This document shows positions 10,902 to 24,372 of a stretch of 64,000 bases of DNA, piece after piece. The translations under genes and the position numbers were made by a program. The DNA is from Pachydiplax longipennis (Eukaryota; Arthropoda; Insecta; Odonata; Libellulidae), in assembly GCA_036926295.1 (NCBI GenBank), contig JAVFKF010000002.1, positions 34,891,501-34,955,500 on the forward strand. Direction: 5' to 3'. Within the stretch, counting starts at the first letter, position 1. Every line of letters starts with the position of its first letter. A model generated the notes under the pieces. That model did not search any database, was not told where the DNA came from, and worked only from the letters and a program-made list of their open reading frames with translations.

Positions 10902-13900
10902 CTGAAATATAGAATATGAATATCAGAAACAAGACAAATAAAGCTGAAGTTACGGAAAAATATCTTTGCGAAACACTGACAAAAATCATTCGATTCGAAT
11001 AAAATTTTGGCTTGAGGGTAATATTTGAGATGTAAATTGCAAAACTCTATCAAATTAAGCAAAAGTTGGATTTTTGTCCTCTCCGGTGTTATGATATATT
11101 TCTTTGAAATGGAAGTTTTCCATTGCTTCACCCAAATGTTTCTTTCATGATTTTTCATAAGACTTATTCATCTTTTATAGGAGGTTAAATTGCGAACGAG
11201 ACAAAACTTGAGGCATCTTCCTTTAAAATTTTTACCTTGACAGTAAAGGTTTTTATGCAGAAATATTCATCAACGGAGGTTGAATATGTCGTATAGAAGG
11301 CAAAAATATCATTTCCAGGGATTTGTTAAATAAAGAAATTAGAAACAGTACGTAAATATATTCCATTTAGGGCACATTCCATATTAGACGCAAACACCTT
11401 GCATCACATATTTGACTGCTTTAAGTAATATTATTGCCTGTTATAATAAAGAAATATATTATGCCACGACAATAAACTAAAAATATCTGCTCTTTGACTA
11501 TGATCTGAGAAGTTTAAATTAATATTATATTAATTTTTCCTACTATACATATACTACATTTATCGCAACAAAAAAGGCATTTCAAAAGTCACTTTAAATC
11601 GTCTTATATAGCATCTTCCCTAGGAAATTTCGACCCTTCTCTTGGCAGGCTTTTAGATCCATCCCCACTCGAAATTAAACATTTACAATATTTTTTACGA
11701 ATTATTATTCGTTTTCTTTCCTATCAGAGAAAATTACTTTATTAGACAAAGAAAACTTCCTCAGTCTCCAAAATTTACGGGACTGACACTATTCTCGCTA
11801 GTCTTAAAAACAACCATATACCATCATTGTCAATGCAACTACATATCTATATATGATATAGATTTCATCTTTCATCTCCTCTTAAAAACAGAAGTAAACA
11901 TCATACTGATGAAACTGAGGAGAGTTACACTACGTCAATATCCGCGACTCAATCAAAGCAGATATCTATGAATAGGCAGTACGGAAATAAAGACATACAG
12001 ATTATGTATGGCTTACCCAGGAGCAATTAAGTTTCCAGGTATTATTTACAACTCCCTATGAATGGACCTGTTGAAACTAGAGATTAGGCCCGTATCCTTT
12101 CATAATTGTGTGTATGTATGTGTGTATTTGACAAGCTATTGTGGATTATTTTTACCACTGTAATGCTAGCTGGATATATTAACGATCAGAGTTAATATCG
12201 TTACTGAATCACGTTACTTTTGCATATGACATGAACAAGTTAGACTTTATGGAAGTATAATGCAATACGATAAAAACTGTGGTTTCACGAAAATAGTGTA
12301 ATTATGACTAGTTTCATCTATGAAAAGACATTTCAGACGAGAACTACAAGTTTTCTTCGGAATTGCAAAATCTGACAGTTTTGAAACCCGAGATATTTTA
12401 CACATTACTAAGGAGCTAATCTTCCCAGTAAAAATTGAATGCTGTAATATCTTTACGACATCAATAACTTCTAGCTGTCTAATGAGTTTCATGCACTTCT
12501 AAAATTTCTTTTTCCTTTGAAACATATATGGAATGATGTAACTGTGGTGATTATTCAAAACGTTCTATTACCTTCATGATATCATCATTCTTAAAGTCGA
12601 ACATCATTTAAAGTTGTAGAATGATGTTTTAAATCGAAAGCAAGATAATCGTCATGATTTCAGATTCTATTATTTTCAAGGTCAGTATCTGCTTTGAATG
12701 TAAGTTAAGCTTCAGATATGTAAAACAAAATTTTGAAATTGATGTTCAAAAATTCTTCTGTACTTTTCGGCCATACCATGACCATAAAGAGATCATAATC
12801 ATCATCATCATCGATAATGATGAAGAAATCATAATACCGAAGAAGAAAAATTACATACACGCACTGAGCTTGTTGATATATTAATTTTGCTTATGGGTTC
12901 CTAATTATAACATGGTTGTACACAAATTCGTATTGAGTTTAAAGGAGTAATAAATGAACAACATTATTCAAGCGATGCATAATCATAATATAGACCAGTT
13001 ATTCTAAGTATTCCAGCGCTTACAGATAATTTTACATGTTTCTCCTGCGCAAGGATTTGCTTTCCGTTCAGAGAAATTATCGCAAAACCTTGATGGTCTT
13101 TCCCTCTCCACATAGGATCGTAACTCTCAAAGCCTTGAGAGCCACCCCCTTATGTCCGATTCCCCTTTTTTCAACCTCCGCCATTAAGTATCACACTAAG
13201 CGAAGCAGAAACCGTGTGAGAAACGCCCTACTGCTGCTAATGAAGGGACAAGCTTATTCCCTAAGCTTTTGATTCCCAGCTTCAGCCCCTGAAACCGAAA
13301 ATGGGAAAATGAATCGATCTTCCACTAACTATCTACAGATGTCATCTCCTCTTTCCCCAAATCTATGTATTTCCTCACTACTTCATCAATCGGGTCTTAC
13401 TCATTCAATTTTATTTCTTCAACTTTCGTAGAGTGATTCTATTAAAGTAGAGGTGGCATTAATAAGCTACATAATTAAGCAGCTGGAAATTTGACCTTTT
13501 CGGATTCAAATATCAAATCAAATATTCGAGAAAATGAAAGAAAATTTGCTGCTCTAAGTTTATTCGGAAAACTACGTGGTTGCCTGCTTAATATTTCTAT
13601 AATTCAAAAACTCAAACGTAACTTCTCAAGGGATTAACTATGGATGCCAAATGAAACTATACCGATCGCTGGTTTGCATTCTTTTAGAGGCTATAAATCG
13701 AATCTACAGGAATTATACGATTCATAAATTGTACTTAGGCACGAAACGCGCTTATTGTAATGTATTAAAATGGATTGGTAATTTCTGAGGGTGGAATCGA
13801 TTATGTTTCTTGATTCTACGAGCTAGATATTTGGTCTACGTTATCCAACATGATGAATTTTGATGTGTAAGAAAGTTCTCTATTCAATTTTATAAGTTTA

Positions 13901-14429
13901 TTTCACGTTTGCCTTCTAGAATTCCACTTCTCTTCTTCAATGGAATTAAATTTACAGTATTGAGAGAGATACTATAGGTATACTATCGGACAATTATCAA
14001 TCACTAAAATGTATATATTTTCACTAACGAATAATTTAGAAAACTTCTCCCTAACTATCCATCCTACATCGCTCTTGAAAACGTTGCATTTAATGCTTTA
14101 TCCAAAATTTCATACGAAAATGTAATCTCTTAGGAACTTAATGATTTTAATTTAACTACCACGTCATTTATATACAATGATGTCTTTAATTAGATAGAGT
14201 GATTCCGCCAAAGTTACATTCGCTAAAAAAATGCAAGATTATAAGTAAGAAGTTATTGTAATCGACATGGATGGAGATTCACTTACAGCAGAAGTAGCAA
14301 AATAAATAACAAGTAGAATAAATAGGATCATATTTATATTAGATCAGATTACACCTGGAAATAAATAATTGCTGACAAGAGGTATTACAAGTTTATATAA
14401 AAGGAAACGGTTTATAAAATCCTACATAT

Positions 14430-14850
14430 GGAGTGTTCTATTTTACATTCTGAAACATGGACGATAACAGCACCAAAGAAGAATTGTGCAGTTACAAAGT
14501 CCTGATGAAAATAAAATGGACAAATGGGAAAGTAATGAAAAAATTCTTTTAGGAGCAGACGAAGAGATAACTCTCTGGAAAACATGCAAAAAAGAAGAGG
14601 TAACGTAATCGGGCACGAACTATGTTACAATAGTCTGCTGAAGACAGTACTGAAAGTAATGACGCAAAGAAGAAATTAAGTAAGAAAACTAGGTTATATT
14701 ATGAGAGACAGGCAATGGTTAGTGTTGAGAGTTGGAATTACGAGGGGATTAAGCGACTGGCTGGGGACAAGACGGCTTGGGGAGCTGCAAGAAACCAATC
14801 TCCGGATTGTTTACCCATGATGATGAAGATAGATAGAGATTAATACAGGC
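14430..14850 (+). mobile_element. LINE ORF2 3' end remnant
   Basis: The translation, with several frame breaks, resembles the C-terminal tail of a non-LTR retrotransposon ORF2. It starts with a VWSVL-like segment, later reads LGYIMRDRQWL and ends WGAARNQSPD followed by ATG repeats, a typical arthropod LINE ending. It is heavily decayed and has no functional frame. Confidence 0.5.
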
Positions 14851-17800
14851 TGAAAGTTCCGAGGGAATTAATAATACGGGCCACTTATTGAATACTTAAG
14901 TCAGAATTTCGGTCCGGTTCTAGGCGGGAACAATATAGTCACCGCTTTGTCATAATGGTTCCATGTTGATTGTCAGCAGTGGGGTTGGGATGTGTTTATT
15001 TAGCTTGAACGTTCCCCATTCAAGGGAAGTGCCTGAGGGCAGACGTGGGTAATAAAAATCTTTACTTTTTTAACAAGATGTATGAAAAGTAAATATTAAT
15101 ATCCGCAATCCCTATTGTTATCTAATACGGGAAAATCCTCTCATGAATGTAGAAAGATATGTGACTTTCAGAAAGAACAATTATACATCCGTCTCATCAG
15201 CGTTAAGCAATGTAATCAACACATGTAATTATTAGTTCCATCCGTTCTCACTCACTTGATTCGTCTATAAACGTTTCTTCGATGAACAATGGCGTCATGA
15301 GTCTCAAAACTGTAAAATCATCCACTGAATTATTTTATTTTATGCTCCTGTACAGCTGACGGGACTTTAATTAGGACAATTGGACCCGATTTAGGGCCCT
15401 ACTATTGTGAGTAAAAATTCTTAGACCACCAAGGCCCTATTTTATCAATAAAAGAGCCCCGATCACATGCAAGTTCTAGATACGTGATAACTAATTCCTA
15501 ATAGCGCGAAATAACAAAATGCTCATTTTGTAATGGTATAACTCTTTTTGTTCTTTTTTGGCTAAATTTCTCTCAGCTAGCAGCCCAAGCAACAGAGTTC
15601 ATAACTTTTCGTGTAATCAATACAAATTACTTTTTTATACGGCCAACTCCTCCATCTGAAATTTTACAGAATAAAAATAACTCTTCAGTTCGAAGCTTGC
15701 AATACAGATTTATGAAAGATCATCTGAAATGAAAGATCAGCTGAGCGACACGACTTTCCATGAATTACTCCACACGTGAAATTCACACCTCGCTTAAATT
15801 TACTTATGCCCCAATTTCATTAACCACTTATTAATAAGGATTCCGCAAGAAATTTCGAGATCAAGATTTAAGCTGAATTTCCACGCTGCGTTATACTCAC
15901 AAAATCTCGTCGAAATCGCTTCAAGTGAAACTAAGAGAGGCGAGAAAGTGCTAACGCACGGATGGAAAATTTAAAAGGACCGGGGAAGGCAGGAATTTCG
16001 CTTTCTTTACCAGAAACGTGCGATTCACGAGGAAGGAAGAAATTTTGAAATGGAAAGTTAAAGAGGTGCTGGGTTATATATCAGTTCATCCGAGTATGAA
16101 AATTACCCAAATACTTCTTAATGAGAAAAAGAAATCGATCTGGTGAACATCATGAAGGAGAATTTCCGTAAAACAGTTTCGCAAGACACTTCATTATCAA
16201 AATAACTTGAAAATTAAAACAGATTCAGCTGCTACTCCCAGAAATTCATAATTTTACAGGAAAAGTGTTTAATTAATGCTGGCCAGTTCTTTCGCCTATT
16301 TCTATTTCATTTTCATTAAATATATTATATGATAAACATCCTATTTTTTCAGTCGAAGATGACGTAGTAAACGAGGAATAGCCAAGTGAATAGTGTGTTT
16401 TGCTTTGGTTAAAGGGGTTTTGAGTTGGCTTCCTGGAAGGGGTCCTATATGCAATTAATGACTCTAGCTGTTGATGCACTTTTAGCAATACTACTAATAA
16501 ACAAGGTAAATACTCAAAATTTTTTGACATTTCTTTTTCAATTTTGCTTTGTTGATTTACCATTGTTAAATTAGTACTGAAACTTCTAAAAATATAAACA
16601 AAAATAGAGGAGGAGAAAATAATGAAGGCAAAAAGTAACTATTTTTCAATAAGGGAAATATTGAAATGGTAATACTACCCAGCCCCATGAATTTTAAAAT
16701 GTATGCTAGGAAGCACTATATGCAATCTATAAACATGACTACCAATGACATAAACTTGGTAAAATGTCGTAAATGACAAGAAAATATATACAAGCATCCA
16801 AAGAGCTTAGAGTTTGACAAATATATTTAATATTTTTACAATGAATTACTATTGTACTAATGCAAGACTTAGAAAAAATAAAAATTCACAAAAATTTCAC
16901 CGGCATCACTGTATCAGCAATTCAAATTGATAAGGAAACATGAATTATCGTATCAAAAGTGAAGTAGATTCAACATTTTAGACTTTATTATATTAATTAG
17001 GTTGGATTGAATTTTTAATAAGAAAAGTATTACTACTGTAATGCTTATAATCATTTACAAATATTGACATACTGGAGAAAAATAACATAATAAATAAAAT
17101 AATGTCTAATATTTTGTAAATTTAAGTCCTCAATAATGAATGTTAATAGAAATGGTCGTATAAGATATGTTCTCTTGTGTGGAATCCTAGGAAGAGACAG
17201 AGAGTGCACCAAAAATTAACTGAGTTAATTAATTGTACATGAGTCAATAAATATGATCTCACTATGCATTAGAGAATTAAACTCGAATGTCTCTTTGCGA
17301 AAATCTCTTCTGAATTAGACAGAAGTGACAAACTGAGATAATAAAATAAAAATACCATGAGAACATCGCAGTTATTGGAAGATTAACTTGCAGTCACAAT
17401 CTGTTTTCAAATATTGCTTCCACAGAACTTTCTTAAGGTACATATGAATGGAGGAAAATATCTGAGTGTAGAGGGATAGGGGAAAAGCTGTAGAGATAAA
17501 AATTTAGTTACAGAGAGTCTGTATTCAATGTCACTTAAATCTCTTATGGTGGTAGTGAAAAATCAAATAAACAGAGCAAATCTGACACTGTCAACCATAA
17601 AAAATACCAGTAACACTAATGGTTATCTATCTAGCATTTGAACTTTAGAGACAACAACTAAGAAAGATTCAAAAAGGCAATTATACCAAAAGAAAATGTA
17701 GAATATAATCTTATACTAGCACAGTGAAGTGAGGTTTTTGGACCTTAGTTGCACCATTTTCTTTCGACCTTTTGTGTTTTTATGCATGAATTACTTTGAA

Positions 17801-18959
17801 GTGTAAATTTTTTATTATACTGATACTACAAACATTTTGTTGCATATCTCTCCATTATAAAAGGAATCAAAATGTAGTTGATAAATGATAAAATACTCTG
17901 ATCTCTCCCTTTAGTAAAAATTTTCAAGAGGAAATTAAAAAAACACTTCTTACTATGTTCTCTGAAGGCTTTGAGAAATTCAGAAACTTCATCTTTTTCA
18001 ACTAATAGCTTTCTTGCTATACCGATTTTAGCAGGCATTATTTATTTTCCATAAGGAATGTCTACATGCATATATATATAGTACTCATTGCTAAGGCCAA
18101 CATGCAGGAGAGGCAGCAATATTTTGAAAATATTTGAAAGTTATTAAAAAATAAAGTTCAACCAAGAAATATAATTTACTTTACACCTGAACCCACAGAT
18201 TTTCTCATTACCTTTGGTCTATGTATAACCAATTTTATTAAGTTAAACCTACATGATAGATCAATACTCTCATTTTCTTTCTACCACCCTGTCAAGTGAT
18301 CCTTCCTCAAAAGTTCCAATACCCTACTGGTTTACATTCCTAGGTCATCTCTTAACCCATACTGCTAACAAATGGTGAATTTACCCAAGAAACTCACTTT
18401 TCTGACACACAGTTGCTACTTGAATTTTTAAGAAAAGATTTTAAATTAATGGATACAAAAAATCATGAAACAGAAGCTCTGAAAAGTGGCACAAGAATTC
18501 AATGCATTGCCTGGAAAAGTAAAAATATTGGGTTCTAAGAAACTAACATTCACAATCCAACAGTCATGGGTTAGAGTCCCATTTGTCCTAAATAACCTCA
18601 GTTCTCAAAGCACTTTTAAGTGTGTAGTGTAAAAATGTTGTAGGTCATTTACTGTCATTTATCCTTTGCCCAACAAGTGGTATGTCCTGTCCCAGAGGAT
18701 ACTGTACTGACAAGTGTCTTAGTGACAGAGACCACAATGAATGGTTTAGTAACCAGATACCCTTAACAAGAATACATTGTACGAGAGCATATGGGGTATA
18801 CTCTGGAGAAAGGAAGTGCTAATTAAATGGAAGAAGTTGATCTTTGATACATACCTGGTACCCATCCTAACATAAACCAGTATCCAGTAAGTGTACAATG
18901 ACATGTAGAAAAGAGAGCACAATTCAAGCTATGCAAATGAAATTCTTAAGGAGTATTTG

Positions 18960-19330
18960 GAGTAAAAAATGAAAGATATGATCAGAAATGAAAAAAAAAT
19001 CAGAGAAAATCTGGTTATAGAAAGGCTTCAAGTATAGATTGAGAGAACAAGATTAAGATGGGTTGGTCACATTAAGCTGATAAAAGAAGGACAACTCCTA
19101 AGAAGAGTTTTTGAAGAAAAGAGCAAAGGAAAAGACCAAAGTGATTACCAAGAGATGATGGAAGGATGAGTAAAAATACATTTACATTAGTAGAAGAGTG
19201 GAAAAGTAAAAAGTTTGGAATGAGATGTGGTAGGAGGACAGAGAATAATGACAGATATCAATCCAAAGACACCCTACCCTGACAGAGTAGGGATGATAGG
19301 AAGATAATGATGAATCATTGACCCTTCTTC
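18960..19330 (+). mobile_element. LINE ORF2 C-terminal fragment
   Basis: The plus strand encodes the phrase RLRWVGHIK, followed by GQLLRRVFEEKSKGK and, near the end, a DRYQSKDTLP-like tail. These are hallmarks of the region after the reverse transcriptase in many arthropod LINEs. Frames are broken, so it is a dead copy. It lies directly upstream of another LINE copy that carries the earlier part of ORF2. Confidence 0.6.
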
Positions 19331-19744
19331 TAAGATAATGCCAGATCTTTTAGGATTAATGTAAGACAATATACAGGATAAAAGTAGGACATTTTGTAGG
19401 AAAAGGTTAAAATGTACATAATATGACCTATCTTAAAAAGATCTATTGGGCAGTAACAGCATCCAAATGAAACTTACAAACTTGTTATTACTTGTTAGAA
19501 GCCCTCCAGGGTAAGAAAGCTAGAAATTTTCAAAAGTCATTTAACAAGGTTCTAGAAGGTAATGTAAGGAAATTTTCTATAGATGATGGATAGGAAAAGA
19601 TTAAAAACAACAACAGGGATAGTGCCCAAAGAGCCATTGGGAGGGTCAAACAAAACAAAATTAGGAAACCAGGTGACAGTAGAAATGATAATTAAAATGG
19701 AAGAAAGAAGGTAATGGAAAAGGGTCAACACAGAACACGAGTAG

Positions 19745-21120
19745 AGAATGTACAGAGCATTGAACAAGGAATTGAGAAGGGAAACTAATAGAGGAAGAGA
19801 ATTCTGTTGGAAGGGGCAATGTGATGAAATAGAGAAGCTGACAGAAAGCAGGAGGGTAGACCTATTATATAGAAGAGTGAAACTCTTGATGGGGAATAAA
19901 ATTAGTAATAAAAAGCCTACCCACATAGTGATAAAAAGTGCCCAAGAAATAGAAAAAGATGATGTTGAACAAAGAATATTGGATAGAGAAATTGATAGGG
20001 CTCTGCGTGAAACAGAACAAACCAATGGGTGTGGACAAGAGTCCAGTTGAATTCCTTAAAAACCTGAGGGAAAAAGGTAAGAAGTATTTCTATGATTTAT
20101 GTAAGAAAATTTAAAATGAAGGAAAGAGACCAGAGGATATTTTTACTACGTCTATCCTGATTCTCTTACAAAAAAGGTAATGCAATGGAGTGCTGGGATT
20201 ATCATACAATTAGTTTAATATCCAATGTGGAAAAAGTAATTCTAAGGGTTCTGAATAGAAGAATCGAGGGAAAAACAAAAGAAAATCAAGGAAAAAATCA
20301 GTTGTGATTTCAGGGCAGGAAAGGAATGAGGGATGCCATTGGGGTAATAAGGATACTTGTAGAATGAAGCTTGGGATTTAAAAACGATGTATGTGTATGT
20401 TCTGTAAAGGCTTTCAATAGGCTCCAATGGCCAAAGCTGATGGATATATTAAAGAAAATTGGGTTGGATAGGATAGATAGACATTTGATGCAAAATCTGT
20501 ACTTAAAGTAGACCCAAAAGATAGAGTTACTGTTGGAGAATCAGAATGGCCAGAGTTAAGGAGAGCAGTAACACAAGGCTACCCTTTATCACTATTTCTT
20601 TTTAACATATACATAGGAGAAATGGTTAAAAAGTTTGGGATGAAATAGATAACGGGATGAAGGTTGGGGGGAAGTAGTGAAGTCAGTAAGATATGCAAAT
20701 GAAAGACTATTGTGTGCAATTCTGAATGGGGCTTGCAAATTCTAGCGAATGCACTTGAACAATAAAGCAAGGGAGTTTGGGATGAAAATAAATGTAAGAA
20801 AATCTAAAATAATAAGGGTAAAAAAACTAAGTTAATGATAGGGATGGACGGGAAAGACTAGAACAAGAAGATCAATTTCCATACTTGGACAGCCTTCTTT
20901 CTAAAGATGGAAGATGCTCAGCTGAGGTCAGGAAATGGATAGCATTAACCAAAGAAGCGCTTGCGAAGCAAAGGGAATTAAGGTCAAAGGATTTTGATGA
21001 GGGAATCAGGAAAAGACTAGTTAAGTCCTTGGTGTGGATTGTATAGATGCATGAGTGTTGTATGGATCTTGAGAAAAGAGGATATCAAAAGATTAAGAGG
21101 CTATGAAATGTAGGTGTGGC
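19745..21120 (+). mobile_element. Decayed LINE with reverse-transcriptase domain
   Basis: The first part (19748-20050) is still open and reads like the LINE segment between endonuclease and RT (for example CDEIEKLTESRRVDLLYRRV). With frame breaks it continues into SPVEFLKNLREKG, ILRVLNRRIEGKTKE, a VKAFNRL block, and a KFGMKI-like segment near 20775. The catalytic YADD motif is replaced by YANE (near 20693-20704). Many stops and shifts show it is not active. The clade cannot be fixed by eye. The minus-strand open frame at 19552-20025 is an antisense shadow. Confidence 0.75.
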
Positions 21121-22249
21121 ATAGATGGCTCTTATTGAGAACTACTAGTATAAAGTACCTTCGTTATTTTCAGACAATGTGGTGTCTTAATATCATTTGA
21201 TTTGCAATGATAATACATTTCTTGGGTAAATACACTTTTTACTAATTAACAAAATATTACAAATATGATTTGAAATCCAACTTTCAAAATTTTTTTCCAT
21301 TGCCAAGGACAGGGATCAAAATTCCTGCAATGACTCTGGAATTTCTTAAATGGGGGACATGAAAAACCAAACATCTGGTGACCCTAATTAAATGATTTAA
21401 ATAAGGAGAGCTATTACATAAAAAGTATGAGGAAAATGTTCGCTTATATATCCTTTAGTGAGTTTTTAATTTATTCAACCTTCGGGTATTAAATAGCAGC
21501 ATTGTAATCTATGCGAGGAAAACATGTTAATTCGAATAAAGTAACAAATACCAATTAAACCATTCTTGGCCCTTATAATTTATTTTTACGAACTCTCAAC
21601 ACCCTGTTATTCGAAGTTTTTTGTCTGGAGACCTATAAAAGTAACTATAATTAACTAACTATCAATCGAAAGTGAAATTCCTCCAAACATTTTTTGTGGC
21701 ATGAATTTGTAGAGTAAATACACTTGCATTCATTAGGCATTAGCCTGATCATTAGCCTTAAAAGCTCTATTCCGAGAATCCACAAAGTTATGTATTTACA
21801 TCACAATTACATTAATTAGTTTTTCTTCTAGTGATTCTTTCAGCCTTCAAATAGGATCATAATATATCCTCCAATTCTATAAAACAGAAAAGTTCCACTA
21901 AAAACTAAACTAACAAAGGAGCCAATACTTTAAAAACATTTTTTTCATTAACAAACTGCTCCTATCTACACTTTTTAAGCCTGGAATGGATCTTCATTAA
22001 GCTGGGATCCTAAACTATACTTACAGAGGTGCGCTTCTCTAAATATTCTTAGACATAATTCAATGAAATAGGACCTAGCCGGAAATCGCATAGTTAAAAA
22101 TGAAAATTCAAACAAATAATGGTATTTCTATGAAAGATAATAGATGAAATACTACATGGGCATTTAGTAGTCAGAAAATCAAATTTACATTCGTAATTCG
22201 ATCGTCAACTGTTAGCTACAAACCGAGATGCCATCTATTCCATGGTGGC

Positions 22250-22287
22250 AGTAGTTCTCTTCTTCCGGTTTTCGTGGGCTACGTCAG
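22250..22287 (+). promoter_or_regulatory. RpL9: RpL9 TOP-type transcription start and untranslated exon 1
   Basis: A pyrimidine tract TTCTCTTCTTCC (22255-22266), typical of 5' TOP mRNAs of ribosomal proteins, is followed by a short untranslated exon ending ACGTCAG with a donor GTAATG at 22288. The coding exon's acceptor is at 22555-22556, two bases before the ATG. A TOP start would place translation of this mRNA under growth (mTOR) control; that is inferred from the motif. The exact start nucleotide is not known. Confidence 0.6.
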
Positions 22288-22557
22288 GTAATGCAACATG
22301 AGTTTGATATTTTCTATCTGTCATCATCGGGCCAAATTCTCTCTTTAGACCATTATTATTAGTTATATGTGATCAGTAATCCAAGGCCTTTCGTTCTTGA
22401 GAGTCAGACCTTGAATATCACTTAATTCGTATATTATTTCCATTGCACGTCCACGTTGCCTAGTATGATCTGTTTATGTAGCATGCAGATTTTATTTTGG
22501 TACTCGATTTTTAGCTTTCAAATTAATTAATCTGATTCAATTTAACTTATTTTTAGA

Positions 22558-24335
22558 ATGAAGCAGTTGGTCACCAATCAAACGGTAAAGATCCCTGAGG
22601 GTCTAACCGTCTCAGTGAAATCTAGAAGGGTAACAGTAAAAGGACCCCGTGGTGTTCTAACTCGATCATTCAAACATCTTGCTTTGGACATTTGTGTAAG
22701 TGAGAAACAAGCATCTAAATCTATTGATTAGACACACTGTGATGCGATTATCGCTAAAGTTAACTGCATAATTTGTTACAGATGATTAACCCTCGTACGT
22801 TGAAAGTAGAGAAATGGTTTGGAACCAAGAAAGAAATTGCTGCAGTCCGTACCGTATGCTCACACATTGAAAATATGCTTAAAGGAGTAACGAAGGTAAG
22901 TAACGACATTGAAAGTGTAATTTACTTTGCGTGATAAATTGTTAATTATGTTTGTGTTCTTTATAGGGATTCCAATACAAAATGAGAGCTGTATATGCTC
23001 ACTTTCCAATCAACTGTGTCACAACAGATAGCAATTCTGTTGTGGAAGTAAGAAATTTCTTAGGAGAGAAGTATATTAGGAGGGTAAAGATGGCACCTGG
23101 TGTTACTGTTGTCAACTCAGCGAAGCAGAAGGATGAATTAGTCCTCGAGGGAAATAGCATTGAAGATGTTTCTAGATCAGGTATGTATTGGTCATCTTTT
23201 AATCAATTAAATCTTTGCTCCGCTAATAAACATGGTTGTTCGTGATGGTTTGGTCTCGTCAGTTAACATTCCAATCAGTTGCATTTAGAATTTCATTTAG
23301 AAGTTTCCTGTGTTTTGTATACACACAAGCGATCACGGCTTAAGTCAGCCAACCTTAGATTATGGAAAGGTTTTTCCTGTTTTACCATCACTTCTTGGCA
23401 CTTCTTAGGACTGTATCAAGCATTAGGATTCATATTTTTAGTTTCATTCGCCTTCTCTCTGTTAATCACGTGCAGTATTAAAAAGTAAAGGGTCGAACAG
23501 AGTTTAAATTGGAAATACTAATGATAGCATGCTTGTAGTCGTTTTCAAGTACACTCCATTGCTTTTGTATGAAGGATAGAGGGATAGTATTATTATTCAG
23601 ATCTTTGTAGATTTAGGTTAGTTTCTCGTACATTGTTTGCATGTGAAGAGTACATGAGTGCTATATGACTTTCGCATGTTACATGTTAACATTATGTTGA
23701 CTTGATTAACATTATATTGGTTTTTGTATTATATAATTGACTTAAGTTGAGTGTTAAGCCAATATTGTACAAAGTATACATAAGTATATAAGTATAATAC
23801 AAAGTATTTATTGAAGAGCGAATTTGTAGTTCACTCGTCTTCAAAATTATCTTCCTAATTCTAAAGTAAAGTTTCATTAAGACACATCAATGATAATTAT
23901 ATCAGATTTAAATTTCCTCTTAAGCTCTTTATTGAAGAGGTTTTAATTCTTATTGATGAGAATAGTATCAAGTTTCTATTGTTATTTTTGGCAGTGATTG
24001 AAATTCCATAATGTGGATAATGATGTTCTCTTATATGATTTATGCTTTAACAGTTCGCTTGTCATGTTTAAACAAAACTTGTGAAACTGTACTCATTGTA
24101 ATGTAGAGAATTAGTGAAAATCTTGTCCTAATCTACAAGCACTAAGTGTGATTGAGAATTAATTTGATGCACATGACCACTTGTTAAACACCAAGTGTTA
24201 AACATTAATATCTTACTTCTTTTTTTTTCAGCTGCCCTCATTCAGCAGTCTACAACTGTGAAGAACAAGGATATCCGTAAATTTTTGGATGGATTATATG
24301 TGTCAGAAAAGACCACAGTTGTTCAAGATGAATAA
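22558..24335 (+). CDS. RpL9: 60S ribosomal protein L9 (uL6)
   Basis: Spliced coding exons are 22558-22695, 22782-22895, 22967-23180 and 24232-24335, giving 189 residues, close to the usual 190-192 of animal RpL9. The protein starts MKQLVTNQTVKIPEGLTVSV and contains the uL6 signatures VKGPRGVL, FGTKKE, GVTKGFQYKMRAVYAHFPIN and RNFLGEKYIRRV. It ends near LDGLYVSEKT. It is a cytosolic large-subunit protein that sits near the stalk base and the GTPase-associated region. All introns have GT-AG ends and compatible phases. The last intron is about 1.05 kb; I saw no convincing snoRNA in any intron. The nearby open frame at 23279-23488 is intronic and not part of the gene. Confidence 0.97.
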
Positions 24336-24366
24336 CATCCGTTATGCGAACTGTAATTTTCACCAA

Positions 24367-24372
24367 AATAAA
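24367..24372 (+). terminator. RpL9 polyadenylation signal
   Basis: An AATAAA lies 32 nt after the RpL9 stop codon, consistent with the very short 3' UTRs of ribosomal protein genes. The cleavage site would fall near 24390. Confidence 0.6.

Larger units (their letters stand above)
1..22250. other. Gene-poor left flank with repeats and CpG-rich patches
   Basis: I found no gene here that I can name. Open frames are short, usually overlap frames on the other strand and lack similarity I recognise. Separate entries cover what can be supported: a decayed coding-like stretch, a MITE, two tandem repeats, CpG-rich patches, a SINE, an orphan exon-like segment and three LINE fragments. Stretches 2620-3871, 8000-10817, 10902-14429, 14851-18959 and 21121-22240 show nothing further to me beyond simple AT-rich sequence, short microsatellites (for example ATC/ATG runs near 12796-12840) and one weak tRNA-like B box near 18572. 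Confidence 0.6.

Noticed and set aside
12796..12845. Possible CRISPR-like or structured repeat
   Set aside because: It is only an ATC/ATG microsatellite; no spaced repeats are present, and the DNA is animal nuclear.
19552..20025. 157-residue minus-strand open frame
   Set aside because: It is antisense to a LINE coding segment; the plus strand gives the recognisable protein.
23279..23488. 69-residue frame after RpL9 exon 4
   Set aside because: It lies inside the last RpL9 intron, whose donor (23181) and acceptor (24231) join in phase to the conserved C terminus.
23181..24231. Box C/D snoRNA in the RpL9 intron
   Set aside because: A TGATGAGA-like box C near 23954 was noticed, but no box D at suitable spacing with terminal pairing was found.
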